A stretch of DNA of 64,000 nt from Phenylobacterium sp. (GCF_022402485.1 NZ_JAKRSA010000010.1:182428-246427); one strand, 5' to 3'; positions 9,266 through 19,801 are shown, counted from the first letter of the stretch. Translations and numbers: made by a program. The notes: a model not told the origin generated them from the letters alone.

Positions 9266-10840
9266 TCAGGGAAAAAGGCCGTGCAGCCACCACCTGGCCG
9301 GGGCGCCCGCCGCATAGAGGCCTGAGCGGAAGATCCAGAACCGGCCGCCGTCCTGGTCCTCCACCCGGTAATAGTCCCGCACATGGGTTGTGGAGGCGGC
9401 TTCGATGGGCACCTTCCACCATTCCTCGGCGATCCGCTCGGGCCCCTCGGCCAGGCGCACCCGGTGCAGCCGGCCCCGCCAGCGGAACTGCACCGGCGGG
9501 TCGTCGGGGACGGGCGCTGTCGCCTCAATGGGCTCGGGCCGGCGAAACAGGCGGATGGGCCTTGGCCGCGCCGGGTCCCAGCGGGCTGGCGTCTCAGGGG
9601 AAAAGGGCGCGCGCCGGGCCACCGCCCGCTCAGGCACATGGCTTTCCACCGCCTGGCTGGTCCAGACGCGTTCGGTCCCCAAGCGGTTGGCCAGGCGGTC
9701 CACCAAAGGCGCGATCTCCACAGAGCTCTGGCCCACAGGCTCCCGGGCCAGGGCCGCCTGGCGGGCGCTTAAGGTTTCCACCTCGAAGGCCGCGAGCGTC
9801 ACCTGCTCCACCCCAAAGCCCGGATCCACCTGGTCGAGCCTCGGCAGGAAGAGGCGGGTGATCCGAGCAGCCTCCCGGGCGCCCACGGCCAGGCCCACCT
9901 CCACGGTCTGGGGGCGACCATCCACCCGGTGATAGGCGAGCTCGAAGCGCCGGGCGCCCTGGCCCTCGGCGCTCAGCCGGGCGCAGAGGCGTTCGACGAT
10001 GTCGCCGCACACCCGGGCCAGATCCTCTGGCGTGCTGATGGGCTCGGCGAGGGCCAGGCGGTCAAACCAGGGATTGGGGGGCCTGCGAAAGGTCAGGGCC
10101 TCGGGCGCCTCGCCCATCGCCTGATCCAGGCGGGTGATCAGCTCCAGGCCAAACCGCCGGGCCAGCTGGCTGCGGGGCAGGCGGCGGACCTCTGCGATCC
10201 TGCGCAGGCCCAGGCGCTCCAGCTGGGCGCAGGCGGCCGCAGAAATCCTCAGGGCGCTGGGGGGCAGATGGTCCAGCAGCTCGCCCTGCCGGCTAGGCGG
10301 GCAAAGGCTGGCCCCGTCCCCATGGCGGGCCAGGGCCCAGGCGGCGCCCGGCGTATCGGCCACGCCGCAGACCACCGGCAAGCCGTTGCGGGCCAGACGC
10401 CGGCGAAAGTCGGCCACCAGGGCGGCCTCGCCCCCCCACAGATGGGCCAGCCCCGTCACGTCCAGGAACAGGCCGTCGGGGGGATCGGGCGCGACGGCCG
10501 GCGAAAACCGCACGCACCAGTCCACCAGGGCCAGCAGGGCCTGGGCGTCGGCCTCGGGCTCGGCCTCGGCGGTGACGAGGTTCGGAACATAGGCCAGGGC
10601 GTCGGCGGCCTTCTGGCCGGGAAACAGGCCCAGGGCCGCAGCCGCCCGATCCACAGCCGCCAGCCGGCGGGTTCCGCGGCTCGTCTCCACCAGGGCCAGG
10701 GGCGCCTCAGGCGCGGCGGCGGACGGCACCGTCGCCCCTGACGGGGAAGGGGATGGCGGGGCTTGCGGGGCGGGCGGGTTGCGCCGGTGCCAGTTGTCGA
10801 TCGCCCAGCTCGGCGACCAGGCGCAGAGGATGCGCGTCAT
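9266..10840 (-). CDS. imuB: Inactive Y-family polymerase-like protein ImuB
   Basis: About 524 residues, ATG at 10840 (MTRILCAWSPSWAIDNWHRR). It has the Y-family polymerase fold but lacks the acidic catalytic residues expected after the first strand, as is known for ImuB. ImuB acts as the hub that links DnaE2 to the beta clamp. The little-finger region and a long C-terminal tail are present. The start lies 134 bp inside the end of imuA in a different frame, an overlap typical of tightly coupled cassette genes. Confidence 0.92.
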   Translation of the reverse strand: MTRILCAWSPSWAIDNWHRRNPPAPQAPPSPSPSGATVPSAAAPEAPLALVETSRGTRRLAAVDRAAAALGLFPGQKAADALAYVPNLVTAEAEPEADAQALLALVDWCVRFSPAVAPDPPDGLFLDVTGLAHLWGGEAALVADFRRRLARNGLPVVCGVADTPGAAWALARHGDGASLCPPSRQGELLDHLPPSALRISAAACAQLERLGLRRIAEVRRLPRSQLARRFGLELITRLDQAMGEAPEALTFRRPPNPWFDRLALAEPISTPEDLARVCGDIVERLCARLSAEGQGARRFELAYHRVDGRPQTVEVGLAVGAREAARITRLFLPRLDQVDPGFGVEQVTLAAFEVETLSARQAALAREPVGQSSVEIAPLVDRLANRLGTERVWTSQAVESHVPERAVARRAPFSPETPARWDPARPRPIRLFRRPEPIEATAPVPDDPPVQFRWRGRLHRVRLAEGPERIAEEWWKVPIEAASTTHVRDYYRVEDQDGGRFWIFRSGLYAAGAPARWWLHGLFP

Positions 10841-11558
10841 CCTGGATCTCCGTGTCTGAATAGGCCCCGGGACTTTCGAACAGCCAGGTGCCGGGACGCC
10901 CGCCGCGACAGCGCTCCAGGGTCGCCCGCCAGCGGGGCGCTCCCAGGCCAGGCCGCCCGGCTGCGGGCGCGCTAGGTGCCGAGGCGATGGACCAGCGGGT
11001 GGCCGCCGCCGATCCGCCTGCCGTCCCCTTCGCTCCGCCGCCAAAGGGCCGGCGGATGATCAGAAAGCCGGTGGCCTGCCCCTTTTCGCAGGCCAACTGC
11101 AGCCGGCGGCCCGCCGTCAGGTCGCAGGCGTCGGCCTCCACCACCACCGCCCCCACCCCGGACGCCCCCAGGGCGTCCTCGGCTGCAGCCAGGGCCTGGG
11201 CCTCGTCCCGGACCCAGACCTCGACCAGCCCGCCTGCGGGAAAACCCAGCCCCGCCAGGCCGGGCGGGTGCAGGTCGTCCCGCCGGGCGATCCAGACCGC
11301 TGGCCCCATCTTCAGCAGTGGCCGCGCCAGCAGGGCGACGAAGGCGGCCGGCGCCGCAGCCGTCTCGGCCTCCATGCCTTCGCCCCCCACCTCATGCCAG
11401 CGGTGCAGGGGCAGGCCCCGGCCGCCGGGGAAGCAGCGGTCGATGCGCGGATCGCCGAAGGCGAGCGACGGAGTCTCTCCCCGCCCGCCGGTCTCCAGGG
11501 CGGCGATCTTCGCCCGTACGGCGTCCAGAGCGCGTTCGGTCACGGCGGAACCTGACAT
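10707..11558 (-). CDS. imuA: SOS mutagenesis protein ImuA
   Basis: About 283 residues, a RecA/SulA-related protein that is the first gene of the imuA-imuB-dnaE2 cassette. Core features are SLAFGDPRIDRCFPGGRGLPLHRWHE near the N-terminus and the ATPase-like core with VWIARRDDLHPPGL and GAVVVEADACDLTAGRRLQLACE. ATG at 11558 is preferred, with AAGGG 9 bases upstream; an alternative ATG at 11567 adds three residues. The C-terminal 44 codons overlap imuB. A LexA box lies immediately upstream. Confidence 0.9.
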   Translation of the reverse strand: MSGSAVTERALDAVRAKIAALETGGRGETPSLAFGDPRIDRCFPGGRGLPLHRWHEVGGEGMEAETAAAPAAFVALLARPLLKMGPAVWIARRDDLHPPGLAGLGFPAGGLVEVWVRDEAQALAAAEDALGASGVGAVVVEADACDLTAGRRLQLACEKGQATGFLIIRRPFGGGAKGTAGGSAAATRWSIASAPSAPAAGRPGLGAPRWRATLERCRGGRPGTWLFESPGAYSDTEIQDDAHPLRLVAELGDRQLAPAQPARPASPAIPFPVRGDGAVRRRA

Positions 11559-11573
11559 CCTCCTCATCCCTTT

Positions 11574-11588
11574 GTTCTACTTTTGTTC
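11574..11588. promoter_or_regulatory. LexA (SOS) box of the imu operon
   Basis: GTTC-TACTTTT-GTTC is a perfect match to the alphaproteobacterial LexA consensus GTTC-N7-GTTC. It lies 15 bp upstream of the imuA start. It predicts LexA repression and DNA-damage induction of imuA, imuB, the VOC gene and dnaE2. Confidence 0.92.
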
Positions 11589-11766
11589 TAGTCCGGAGTC
11601 CGCCAGAGTCAATCAACCCAGAATGAGTCACAGGCTTCCCCGCCCTCGCCAGGGCTGCCGAATCTGATACGCCCAGGGATCGTGTGGGCTGCTCCGGACC
11701 GAGAACCTGGGGCCTGCGTCTCGCGTTGCGTCCGAGAGACGCCGCATCGCCAGGAAGGGCGCGCAG

Positions 11767-12312
11767 ATGTTGCGATGGATCATCAACCGGTGGCGGGGGC
11801 ATGCGCCGATCCCCCAGCCCAACCCCGAGGCCTTGGAGCTACCCGTCTCGCAGGCCGGGGCGATCCCCTATCGGGTCACCAATAAGGGACTGTCGCTGCT
11901 GCTGGTCACCTCCCGGCGCACCGGGCGTTGGGTGTTTCCCAAGGGCGGGCTCATGAGCGGTCGCACGCCGTGGGCGTCCGCCGCTCAGGAGGCTCTGGAG
12001 GAGGCCGGCGTCGAGGGCGAGGTCGAGGACCAGCCGCTCGGCGTCTATGCCTCAGTCCGTATCCGGGGGGAGCGGCAGCAGCCTTTGGAGGTCACCCTCT
12101 ATCTGCTGCGGGTCACCCGCCAGCTGGACCGCTGGCCTGAACGGGGCCAGCGCCGCCGCCAGTGGATGAGCCTGCCCGACGCCCTCGCCCGCCTGGGCGA
12201 CCCAGGGCTGATCGAGGTGCTGGAACAGGCGGCCCCACGCCTTGCCGCCCTGGCCCCGCCTGCCAAGCGAGGCAAGGGGGGCGGAAAGGACAAGATCAAG
12301 GCGGGGCCATGA
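11767..12312 (+). CDS. Nudix hydrolase
   Basis: A 181-residue Nudix protein. The Nudix box spans residues 60-82. The three catalytic glutamates E75, E78 and E79 are kept (QEALEEAGV), but the consensus Glu near residue 66 is Arg and the consensus Arg at residue 74 is Gln. The FPKGG-MSGRTP wording is typical of Nudix proteins related to diphosphoinositol or Ap4A-type hydrolases, though the substrate cannot be assigned. The C-terminus is a basic Lys/Gly tail. ATG at 11767 is the start. The gene is divergent from imuA and convergent with serA. Confidence 0.87.
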   Translation: MLRWIINRWRGHAPIPQPNPEALELPVSQAGAIPYRVTNKGLSLLLVTSRRTGRWVFPKGGLMSGRTPWASAAQEALEEAGVEGEVEDQPLGVYASVRIRGERQQPLEVTLYLLRVTRQLDRWPERGQRRRQWMSLPDALARLGDPGLIEVLEQAAPRLAALAPPAKRGKGGGKDKIKAGP

Positions 12313-12330
12313 TGATCCCGGCGAAGGGAT

Positions 12331-13908
12331 TCAGAAGCGCAGGGTGCGCGCTTCCTTCACGTGGGGCAGGGCCTGGATGTTGGCCAGCAGGGCCTCGCTG
12401 GGCACCTGGTCGACGCCCACCAGGGCGATAGCGTCATCGCCGGCCGAGACCCGGCCAAGGTTGAAGGTGGCGATGTTGACGCCCGCCTCGGCCAGCATGA
12501 CGCCCAGGGCACCGATAAAGCCCGGCTTATCCTCGTTGTTGACGTAGAGCATGGTCGGGCCGAAGGGGGCGTCCAGGTCCATGCCCTTGACCTCCACCAC
12601 CCGGGGCGTACCGGCCAGGACGGAGCCTGCGAAGGAGCGCTTGCCCTTCTCGGTGGTGACGGTGATGCGGATCAGGCTTTCATAGATCGGCGAGTCTTCC
12701 TGGTGCGATTCCGAGAGCGTGATGCCACGCTCCTTGGCCACGGCCGGGGCCGAGACCATGTTGACCGCGTCGCCCAGCATCGGCCGCAGGACGCCGGCCA
12801 GCGCCGCAGCCGTCAGCGGCTTGGCATTCAGCTTGGAAACCTCGCCCTCATAGGCGATGTCGATGACGGCCACTCCGTAATCAACCATCTGACCCGCAAA
12901 GACCCCGAGCTTTCCGGCGAGCGCGATGAAGGGGGCCAGGCGCGGGGCCTCTTCAGCGGTCACCGAGGGCGAGTTCAGGGCATTGGTCACAGCGCCAGTG
13001 AGCAGATAGTCGCTCATCTGTTCGGCCACCTGCAGGGCGACATTTTCCTGGGCCTCGTTGGTCGAGGCACCCAGGTGCGGGGTGGCGATGAAGTTCTCGG
13101 CCCCGAACAGCACATTGGCCTTGGCCGGCTCCTCGACGAACACGTCAAAGGCTGCGCCGCCGATGTGCCCCTCGTCCAGCAGCTTGCGGAGCGCAGCTTC
13201 GTCCACCAGGCCGCCGCGGGCGCAGTTGATGATCTTCACGCCCTTCTTGGCCTTGGCGAGGTTTTCCGCCGACAGGATGTTGCGGGTCTTGTCGGTGAGC
13301 GGGGTGTGCAGGGTGATGAAGTCGGCCCGGGCCAGCAGCTCGTCCAGCTCGACCTTCTCGACGCCCAGCTCCACGGCGCGCTCCGGCGACAGGAAGGGGT
13401 CATAGGCCACCACCTTCATCTTCAGACCCAGCGCCCGGTCGGCGACGATGGAGCCGATATTGCCGGCTCCGATCAGACCCAGTGTCTTGGCGTAGACCTC
13501 CACGCCCATGAAGCGGTTCTTCTCCCACTTGCCGGCCTGGGTGGAGGTGTCGGCGGCGGGGAGCTGGCGGGCGAGCGCAAACATCATGGCGATGGCGTGT
13601 TCGGCCGTGGTGATCGAGTTGCCGAAGGGAGTGTTCATCACCACGATGCCGGCGGCGGTGGCGGCCGGGATGTCGACATTGTCGACCCCGATGCCGGCCC
13701 GGCCGATGACCTTCATGTTCTTGGCGGCGGCGATGACGTCCTTGTCGGCCTTGGTGGCCGAGCGGACGGCCAGGCCGTCATAGTCGCCGATGATCTGGAG
13801 CAGTTCGTCCTTGGTCAGGCCGGTCTTCACATCGGCGTCGACGCCGCGCTGTTTGAAGATCTCGATGGCGGCGGGGCTCAGCTTGTCAGCGATCAGGACG
13901 CGGGGCAT
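12331..13908 (-). CDS. serA: D-3-phosphoglycerate dehydrogenase
   Basis: A 525-residue long-form SerA catalysing the first step of serine synthesis, oxidation of 3-phosphoglycerate to 3-phosphohydroxypyruvate. The Rossmann motif GAGNIG is at residues 147-152. The catalytic-domain signature FITLHTPLTDKTRN and the later HLGAST follow. Beyond residue 315 come an intervening domain and a C-terminal ACT domain with the sequence MLYVNNEDKPGFIGALG, the site of serine feedback in other enzymes. ATG at 13908 gives the canonical MPRVLIADKL start. It lies downstream of serC on the same strand, with a terminator-like hairpin between them. Confidence 0.97.
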   Translation of the reverse strand: MPRVLIADKLSPAAIEIFKQRGVDADVKTGLTKDELLQIIGDYDGLAVRSATKADKDVIAAAKNMKVIGRAGIGVDNVDIPAATAAGIVVMNTPFGNSITTAEHAIAMMFALARQLPAADTSTQAGKWEKNRFMGVEVYAKTLGLIGAGNIGSIVADRALGLKMKVVAYDPFLSPERAVELGVEKVELDELLARADFITLHTPLTDKTRNILSAENLAKAKKGVKIINCARGGLVDEAALRKLLDEGHIGGAAFDVFVEEPAKANVLFGAENFIATPHLGASTNEAQENVALQVAEQMSDYLLTGAVTNALNSPSVTAEEAPRLAPFIALAGKLGVFAGQMVDYGVAVIDIAYEGEVSKLNAKPLTAAALAGVLRPMLGDAVNMVSAPAVAKERGITLSESHQEDSPIYESLIRITVTTEKGKRSFAGSVLAGTPRVVEVKGMDLDAPFGPTMLYVNNEDKPGFIGALGVMLAEAGVNIATFNLGRVSAGDDAIALVGVDQVPSEALLANIQALPHVKEARTLRF

Positions 13909-13964
13909 GGGGATGTCTTTCTGGGTGCGCGCCTGCCGGTCGCGGCGAGGCGGTGAATTCTGGG

Positions 13965-13990
13965 AAAAAGGGGCGCGCTGGGGGCGCGCC
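13965..13990 (-). terminator. Intrinsic terminator or attenuator between serC and serA
   Basis: On the minus strand a GGCGCGC/GCGCGCC stem (7 bp, 5-base loop) is followed by CCTTTTTC. It sits in the 102-bp serC-serA gap, so it would end most serC transcripts before serA or act as an attenuator. A separate serA promoter would have to lie downstream of it. Confidence 0.65.
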
Positions 13991-14010
13991 ACCTCAAGGT
14001 CTGTCGGGGA

Positions 14011-15180
14011 TCAGGCGGCCTGAAGGTCGGCGGCCAGGGACTCAAAGGCCCAGTCGAGCCAGGGGGTCAGAGCCTCCAGGTCGGAGGTCTCCACCGTAGC
14101 CCCGCACCAGATGCGCAGGCCCGGGGGGGCGTCACGGTAGCCGCCGATATCCAGGGCCACGGCTTCCTTTTCCAGGAGCGAGGCCAGCTTCTTGGCGAAT
14201 TCGGCCTGGGCGGCCTCATCCAAGGCGGTGACCCTCTGGTCCACCACCTTCAGACAGACCGAGGTGTTGGAGCGGATGGCCGGATCGGCGGCCAGGAACG
14301 CCACCCAGTCGGTTTTTTCAACCCAGCGGGCCAGGACATCGAGATTGGCGTCGGCCCGGCGGCGCATCTCCGTCAGGCCGCCAATGCGCTCGCCCCACTT
14401 CAGGGCGTCGATGGCGTCTTCCACGCACAGCATGGACGGGGTGTTGATGGTGGCGCCCTCGAAGATCTCGAGGTTCACCTTGCCGCCCTTGGTCATCCGG
14501 AACAGCTTGGGCATCGGCCAGGCGGGGACGTAGCTTTCCAGGCGGGCGACGGCGCGGGGCGACAGGATCAGGACGCCGTGCGCGGCCTCGCCGCCGAGTG
14601 CCTTCTGCCAGGAGAAGGTGACCACATCGAGCTTGGCCCAGGGCAGGTCCTGCGCGAACGCCGCGCTGGTGGCGTCGCAGATGGTCACGCCTTCCCGATC
14701 GTCAGCGATGAAGTCGCCGTTCGGGACCCGCACCCCAGAGGTGGTGCCGTTCCAGGTGAAGACCAGGTCGGCGTCCTTGCGCACCTTGGTCAGGTCGGGC
14801 AGTTGGCCATAGGGGGCCGACAGGACCTCGGCCTCGATCTTCAGCTGCTTGGTCACGTCGGTGACCCAGTCCTTGCCGAAGCTCTCAAAGGCCAGCAGTT
14901 GCACGGGCCGCGGGCCCAGCATCGACCACATGGCCATCTCGACGGCACCGGTGTCGGAGCCAGGGACGATGCCGATCAGGAATTCGTCGGGGACAGCCAG
15001 CACCTGGCGGGTGCGGTCGATGGCGTCCTTCAGCCGCGCCTTGCCCGGCTTGGAGCGGTGCGAGCGCCCTAGGACGGCGTTGGTGAGGTTTTCGGGGGTC
15101 CATCCGGGGCGCTTGGCGCACGGGCCGGACGAAAACTCGGGGCGAGCCGGCCGCATGGCGGGCTTGGTATGATCAGTCAC
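14011..15180 (-). CDS. serC: Phosphoserine aminotransferase
   Basis: A class V PLP aminotransferase of 389 residues that converts 3-phosphohydroxypyruvate and glutamate to phosphoserine. The N-terminus reads [15 protein letters not shown], typical of alphaproteobacterial SerC. The PLP lysine is in [18 protein letters not shown] at 15180 is preferred because GGGAG lies 8 bases upstream; the in-frame ATG at 15195 has no spaced ribosome binding site. It is followed by serA, the preceding step of the same pathway. A structured leader precedes it. Confidence 0.95.
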   Translation of the reverse strand: MTDHTKPAMRPARPEFSSGPCAKRPGWTPENLTNAVLGRSHRSKPGKARLKDAIDRTRQVLAVPDEFLIGIVPGSDTGAVEMAMWSMLGPRPVQLLAFESFGKDWVTDVTKQLKIEAEVLSAPYGQLPDLTKVRKDADLVFTWNGTTSGVRVPNGDFIADDREGVTICDATSAAFAQDLPWAKLDVVTFSWQKALGGEAAHGVLILSPRAVARLESYVPAWPMPKLFRMTKGGKVNLEIFEGATINTPSMLCVEDAIDALKWGERIGGLTEMRRRADANLDVLARWVEKTDWVAFLAADPAIRSNTSVCLKVVDQRVTALDEAAQAEFAKKLASLLEKEAVALDIGGYRDAPPGLRIWCGATVETSDLEALTPWLDWAFESLAADLQAA

Positions 15181-15292
15181 TGCGATGTCTCCCATCCTTG
15201 CAGATGAGCAGCGCCCCGTTGGGAGGGCGTGGCCCGCCGGGCAGAAACGCGCATTTGCCTCTCAGGACAAGCAGTTTTTGCGGGGGTCGATC
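15181..15292 (-). promoter_or_regulatory. Structured serC leader with possible anti-Shine-Dalgarno
   Basis: Read on the minus strand, this leader can form a TTGTC/GGCAA hairpin with a CTGAGA loop and a CGCCC/GGGCG hairpin. The loop of the second hairpin contains CTCCCA (+ strand 15220-15225). That loop is perfectly complementary to the TGGGAG that includes the serC ribosome binding site (15189-15194). This suggests translational control by alternate pairing. A serC leader motif has been described in Alphaproteobacteria; whether this matches it cannot be checked here. Confidence 0.45.
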
Positions 15293-15754
15293 TCAGAGGG
15301 TCTCGGCGGGGCTCGACGCCGCCCCGCCCTGGGTCAGCCTTCGGCGGGCAACCCAAGTGCCCACGGCCAGACAGATCAGAATCCCAAGGAAGTTCAGATT
15401 ATTCAAGACGACATAGAATATGTCGTGGTGGCGATCTGTTACAAAGTAAAAGGCTTGGATTGAAAATTGTGCGGCCTGCAGGATCATGACGCCGCCAATC
15501 CAGAGGCTCGAAAACCTGAAGGCCAAAGCCAGAAAGCCCAGGGCGGCCACCCCTTCAGCAATCAGCCTTGGAACCAGGATATCTTCCTGACTGAAGAAAA
15601 TGCGGGCAACTGTACTTAAGATAGCAATCAGCAATATGAGGACAGCTGCTGATCTCTCGGCAGGCCCCCCATATCGAAAGGCATAGCCGCAGGACGCGGC
15701 AAGGGCGAGCCAAAGCAGCAGCCATGCCGCGAGATAGGTTAGATTGGGTGACAT
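15293..15754 (-). CDS. Small hypothetical membrane protein
   Basis: A 153-residue protein with four to five predicted membrane segments, roughly residues 5-26, 36-52, 62-82, 88-105 and 117-137. It ends in a basic RRRL tail. No family is recognised. The gene is visibly less GC-rich than its neighbours, which may indicate acquisition. Its start is ATG at 15754. A perfect 14-bp hairpin abuts this ATG and contains the only good ribosome binding site (GAGG). It lies upstream of serC on the same strand and might be co-transcribed with it. Confidence 0.7.
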   Translation of the reverse strand: MSPNLTYLAAWLLLWLALAASCGYAFRYGGPAERSAAVLILLIAILSTVARIFFSQEDILVPRLIAEGVAALGFLALAFRFSSLWIGGVMILQAAQFSIQAFYFVTDRHHDIFYVVLNNLNFLGILICLAVGTWVARRRLTQGGAASSPAETL

Positions 15755-15788
15755 CGTTGCGCCTCTAACGCTGATTAGAGGCGCAACG
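15755..15788 (-). promoter_or_regulatory. 14-bp hairpin covering the ribosome binding site
   Basis: A perfect inverted repeat with 14-base arms (CGTTGCGCCTCTAA and its complement) and a 6-base loop fills the space directly before the ATG at 15754. On the minus strand the 3' arm holds GAGG, 8 bases from the ATG. It could be a translation-blocking hairpin, a terminator for the gene ending at 15806 (though there is no T-run), or a repressor operator. Confidence 0.6.
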
Positions 15789-15805
15789 AAGTTAATCTAT
15801 TGCAA

Positions 15806-16138
15806 TCAGCCCACGTCACGCATGGCGGGCATATCCCGAGCAGGCTCGAACGGCTTATCGGGGCCAAACAGCTTGGTGCGGATGCCCAGGCGGAGCTTGG
15901 CTTCGTTGAGCTCCCCATGCACGCCGACCATGGCAGTGCGGGCCTCGCCGAGCGCCTTGATGGCTTCGATGAGCTTGGCCGCAGCCTCGTCCCCGAACAC
16001 GGTGGAGACGCCGACTTCCTTACGGGCCTTGAGCATCTCGGTCATCAGCTCGGTGGCCTCGACCAGGGCCGCATCGACGGACTCTTCGGTCGCAAACAGC
16101 TTGTTGGCGACACGCTGGGCGACAAACGCTTTTTCCAT
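15806..16138 (-). CDS. Conserved hypothetical protein, 110 residues
   Basis: A 110-residue, mostly helical protein (MEKAFVAQRVANKLF and on) with two amphipathic helical blocks and a conserved-looking GIRTKLFGPDKPFEPAR tail. The function is not recognised. ATG at 16138 is chosen because it begins the charged helical domain. A perfect CtrA-type site lies 21 bp upstream, so expression may be tied to the cell cycle. Its stop is 18 bp before the hairpin that precedes the next gene. Confidence 0.72.
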   Translation of the reverse strand: MEKAFVAQRVANKLFATEESVDAALVEATELMTEMLKARKEVGVSTVFGDEAAAKLIEAIKALGEARTAMVGVHGELNEAKLRLGIRTKLFGPDKPFEPARDMPAMRDVG

Positions 16139-16158
16139 GGGGGCATCCCTCCTGGGGG

Positions 16159-16173
16159 TTAACGGAATGTTAA
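16159..16173. promoter_or_regulatory. CtrA-type binding site
   Basis: TTAA-CGGAATG-TTAA matches the full CtrA consensus TTAA-N7-TTAA. A further TTAAC half-site lies at 16191-16195. It stands 21 bp upstream of the 110-residue hypothetical gene on the minus strand and about 157 bp from the divergent histidine kinase, either of which it could control. Confidence 0.75.
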
Positions 16174-16329
16174 CCAAGCTAAACCAGAAGTTAACGTCTG
16201 TCACCACTTGCAACCGCGACACCTTCACGCACAGGTTGCGCTTTCTTCGGGGGGCCGGTGACCAGAAGCGAATGATTAGGACTATTCCCCTAGAACGAGG
16301 GACCCGCCCGCCAAGGAGCTCCCCCGATC

Positions 16330-18270
<1,941 letters not shown>

Positions 18271-18402
18271 GCGCGTAGGCGCCACCCGCTGGGTGCTTGG
18301 TGAACACCACATAACCGCCCGCTCAGAATCCGGTCAGCGCCCCTGTGGCTTTCTCTCCTCAACGCCGCCGAGCGCGGTGGAACCTGTCCCGAGGAGTTCG
18401 CC

Positions 18403-18891
18403 ATGAAGACCCTGCTGATTGCCCTGAGCGCGGGCGCCGCCCTTTCTGCCGGCCTTGCCACTGCCGTCGCCGCTGCACCGGGCGGGTATGGCGCCCCCCA
18501 TCATGCTCCGGCCTATGGCGCCCCCCATGGGGGAGGCCCGCAGTATGGCCCGCCCCGGGGACCCGTGGGTCAACCCGCCTGGATTTCCATCGCCCAGCGC
18601 AAGGCCAATCTGGAGCGCCGCATCGACATGGGTCAGCGCAATGGCAGCCTGACCCGCAGAGAGGCCTTTCACCTGCGCGCCGAGTTCCACGATCTTCAGC
18701 GCCTGGAGCACCACTATCGCCAGGGGGGCCTGACCCGCTGGGAAATGGTTGACCTGGATCGCCGCATGGACGCCCTCAGCGCCCGGATCTATGTGGAGCG
18801 CCGCGACGGTAACCGCCGCTATGGGCAAGGCTATGGCCAGGGCCAAGGTTATGGCCAGGGCTACAGCCAGGGTCACGGCTATCGTCGCTAA
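18403..18891 (+). CDS. Secreted Gly/Tyr-rich hypothetical protein
   Basis: A 162-residue protein with a signal peptide (residues 1-25, ending VAAAPGG). A low-complexity Gly-Pro-His-Tyr segment follows, then a charged helical region (residues 62-145) and a C-terminal run of YGQGQGYGQGYSQG repeats. The middle part resembles small periplasmic proteins with paired helices, but no function is assigned. A strong ribosome binding site, GAGGAG, lies 6 bases before the ATG. A terminator-like hairpin follows the gene, so it is probably monocistronic. Confidence 0.78.
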   Translation: MKTLLIALSAGAALSAGLATAVAAAPGGYGAPHHAPAYGAPHGGGPQYGPPRGPVGQPAWISIAQRKANLERRIDMGQRNGSLTRREAFHLRAEFHDLQRLEHHYRQGGLTRWEMVDLDRRMDALSARIYVERRDGNRRYGQGYGQGQGYGQGYSQGHGYRR

Positions 18892-18911
18892 GACCTGCAG
18901 TGAACGTTCGG

Positions 18912-18943
18912 ACGAGCCGGAGCCCATAGCTCCGGCTCGTTTG
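18912..18943. terminator. Terminator-like hairpin, convergent genes
   Basis: ACGAGCCGGAGC and GCTCCGGCTCGT form a perfect 12-bp stem with a 5-base loop, followed by a short TTT on the plus strand. It lies between the Gly/Tyr-rich gene and the convergent PhzF-like gene and probably ends the former. Confidence 0.65.
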
Positions 18944-18957
18944 CGGTGGTTGAGGCC

Positions 18958-19776
18958 TCAGGGTGCCTCTGTGCGCAGGCGGCTTTCAATCACGGTGACG
19001 GCTTGGCCGCGCAGGATCACCCGGTCGCCCACCTGTTCGCAGTCCAGGTCCCCACCCCGGCCCGGATAGGCCTGATGGAAGGCCAGTCTTGAACGCCCGA
19101 GCTTCTCCGCGAAGATCGGGCTCAGCATGCAGTGCAGAGAGCCTGTGGCGGGGTCTTCCGGGATGCCTGACCCCGGGGCGAAAAAGCGGCTCACCACCTG
19201 ATAGGACGGACCTGCCGCCACGGCGCTGACCCCTACATTGCCGCGACCTTGGGTGGCGACACTGGAAATGGCCTTCAGAGCCGCCAGATCGGGGTCCACG
19301 GCGCGTACGGCGGCCTCATCCTTGAGGATCGCCACCAGAAACTGGCCGGCCCAGACTTCCTCGGGTTCGACCCCAAGGGCGGCGGCCAGCCCGGGCGGCG
19401 TCTCGATATGCCGGACCTGTGAGGCCGGGAAGTCCATGGCGTAGACCTCGCCCTCCCGCGACACAGTCAGGGGTCCCGAAAGGGTGTCGAAGGTGATGGC
19501 GGCGGCCTTAACACCCAGTTCGGCAAAGAGCATGTGCGCGCTGGCCAGGGTGGCGTGGCCGCATAGGGGCACCTCCAGAGCCGGGGTGAACCAGCGCAGG
19601 CCAAACCGGACTGGGTCCTCGGTGCACAGCAGGAAGGCGGTCTCGGCCTGGTTGTTCTCCGCCGCCAGGGTCTGCATCCAGCTCGCCTGCGGCCAGGCGG
19701 AAAACGGTTCCACCACACAGGCCGGATTGCCCCGGAACGGGGCTGAAGCGAAGGCGTCTATGGTCCACTGGCGCAT
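18958..19776 (-). CDS. PhzF-family isomerase-like protein
   Basis: A 272-residue PhzF/YddE-type protein with the two-lobed diaminopimelate-epimerase fold. Signatures are the N-terminal [17 protein letters not shown], the catalytic-glutamate region NNQAETAF, the GHATLASAH segment and the later [13 protein letters not shown]. Most members are uncharacterised isomerases and no phenazine genes are nearby, so phenazine synthesis should not be inferred. ATG at 19776 is the start. It is followed upstream by the nucleotidyltransferase gene on the same strand with a 25-bp gap, suggesting an operon with thiD. Confidence 0.9.
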   Translation of the reverse strand: MRQWTIDAFASAPFRGNPACVVEPFSAWPQASWMQTLAAENNQAETAFLLCTEDPVRFGLRWFTPALEVPLCGHATLASAHMLFAELGVKAAAITFDTLSGPLTVSREGEVYAMDFPASQVRHIETPPGLAAALGVEPEEVWAGQFLVAILKDEAAVRAVDPDLAALKAISSVATQGRGNVGVSAVAAGPSYQVVSRFFAPGSGIPEDPATGSLHCMLSPIFAEKLGRSRLAFHQAYPGRGGDLDCEQVGDRVILRGQAVTVIESRLRTEAP

Positions 19777-19801
19777 GACAGCGCTCCTCAGGTGAAGGCG
19801 T

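Noticed and set aside
12361..13956. 531-residue open frame on the plus strand
   Set aside because: It is antisense to serA and shows the same biased composition.
18958..19776. Phenazine biosynthesis
   Set aside because: Only a PhzF-like gene is present. The phz operon is missing, and most PhzF-family proteins have other or unknown roles.
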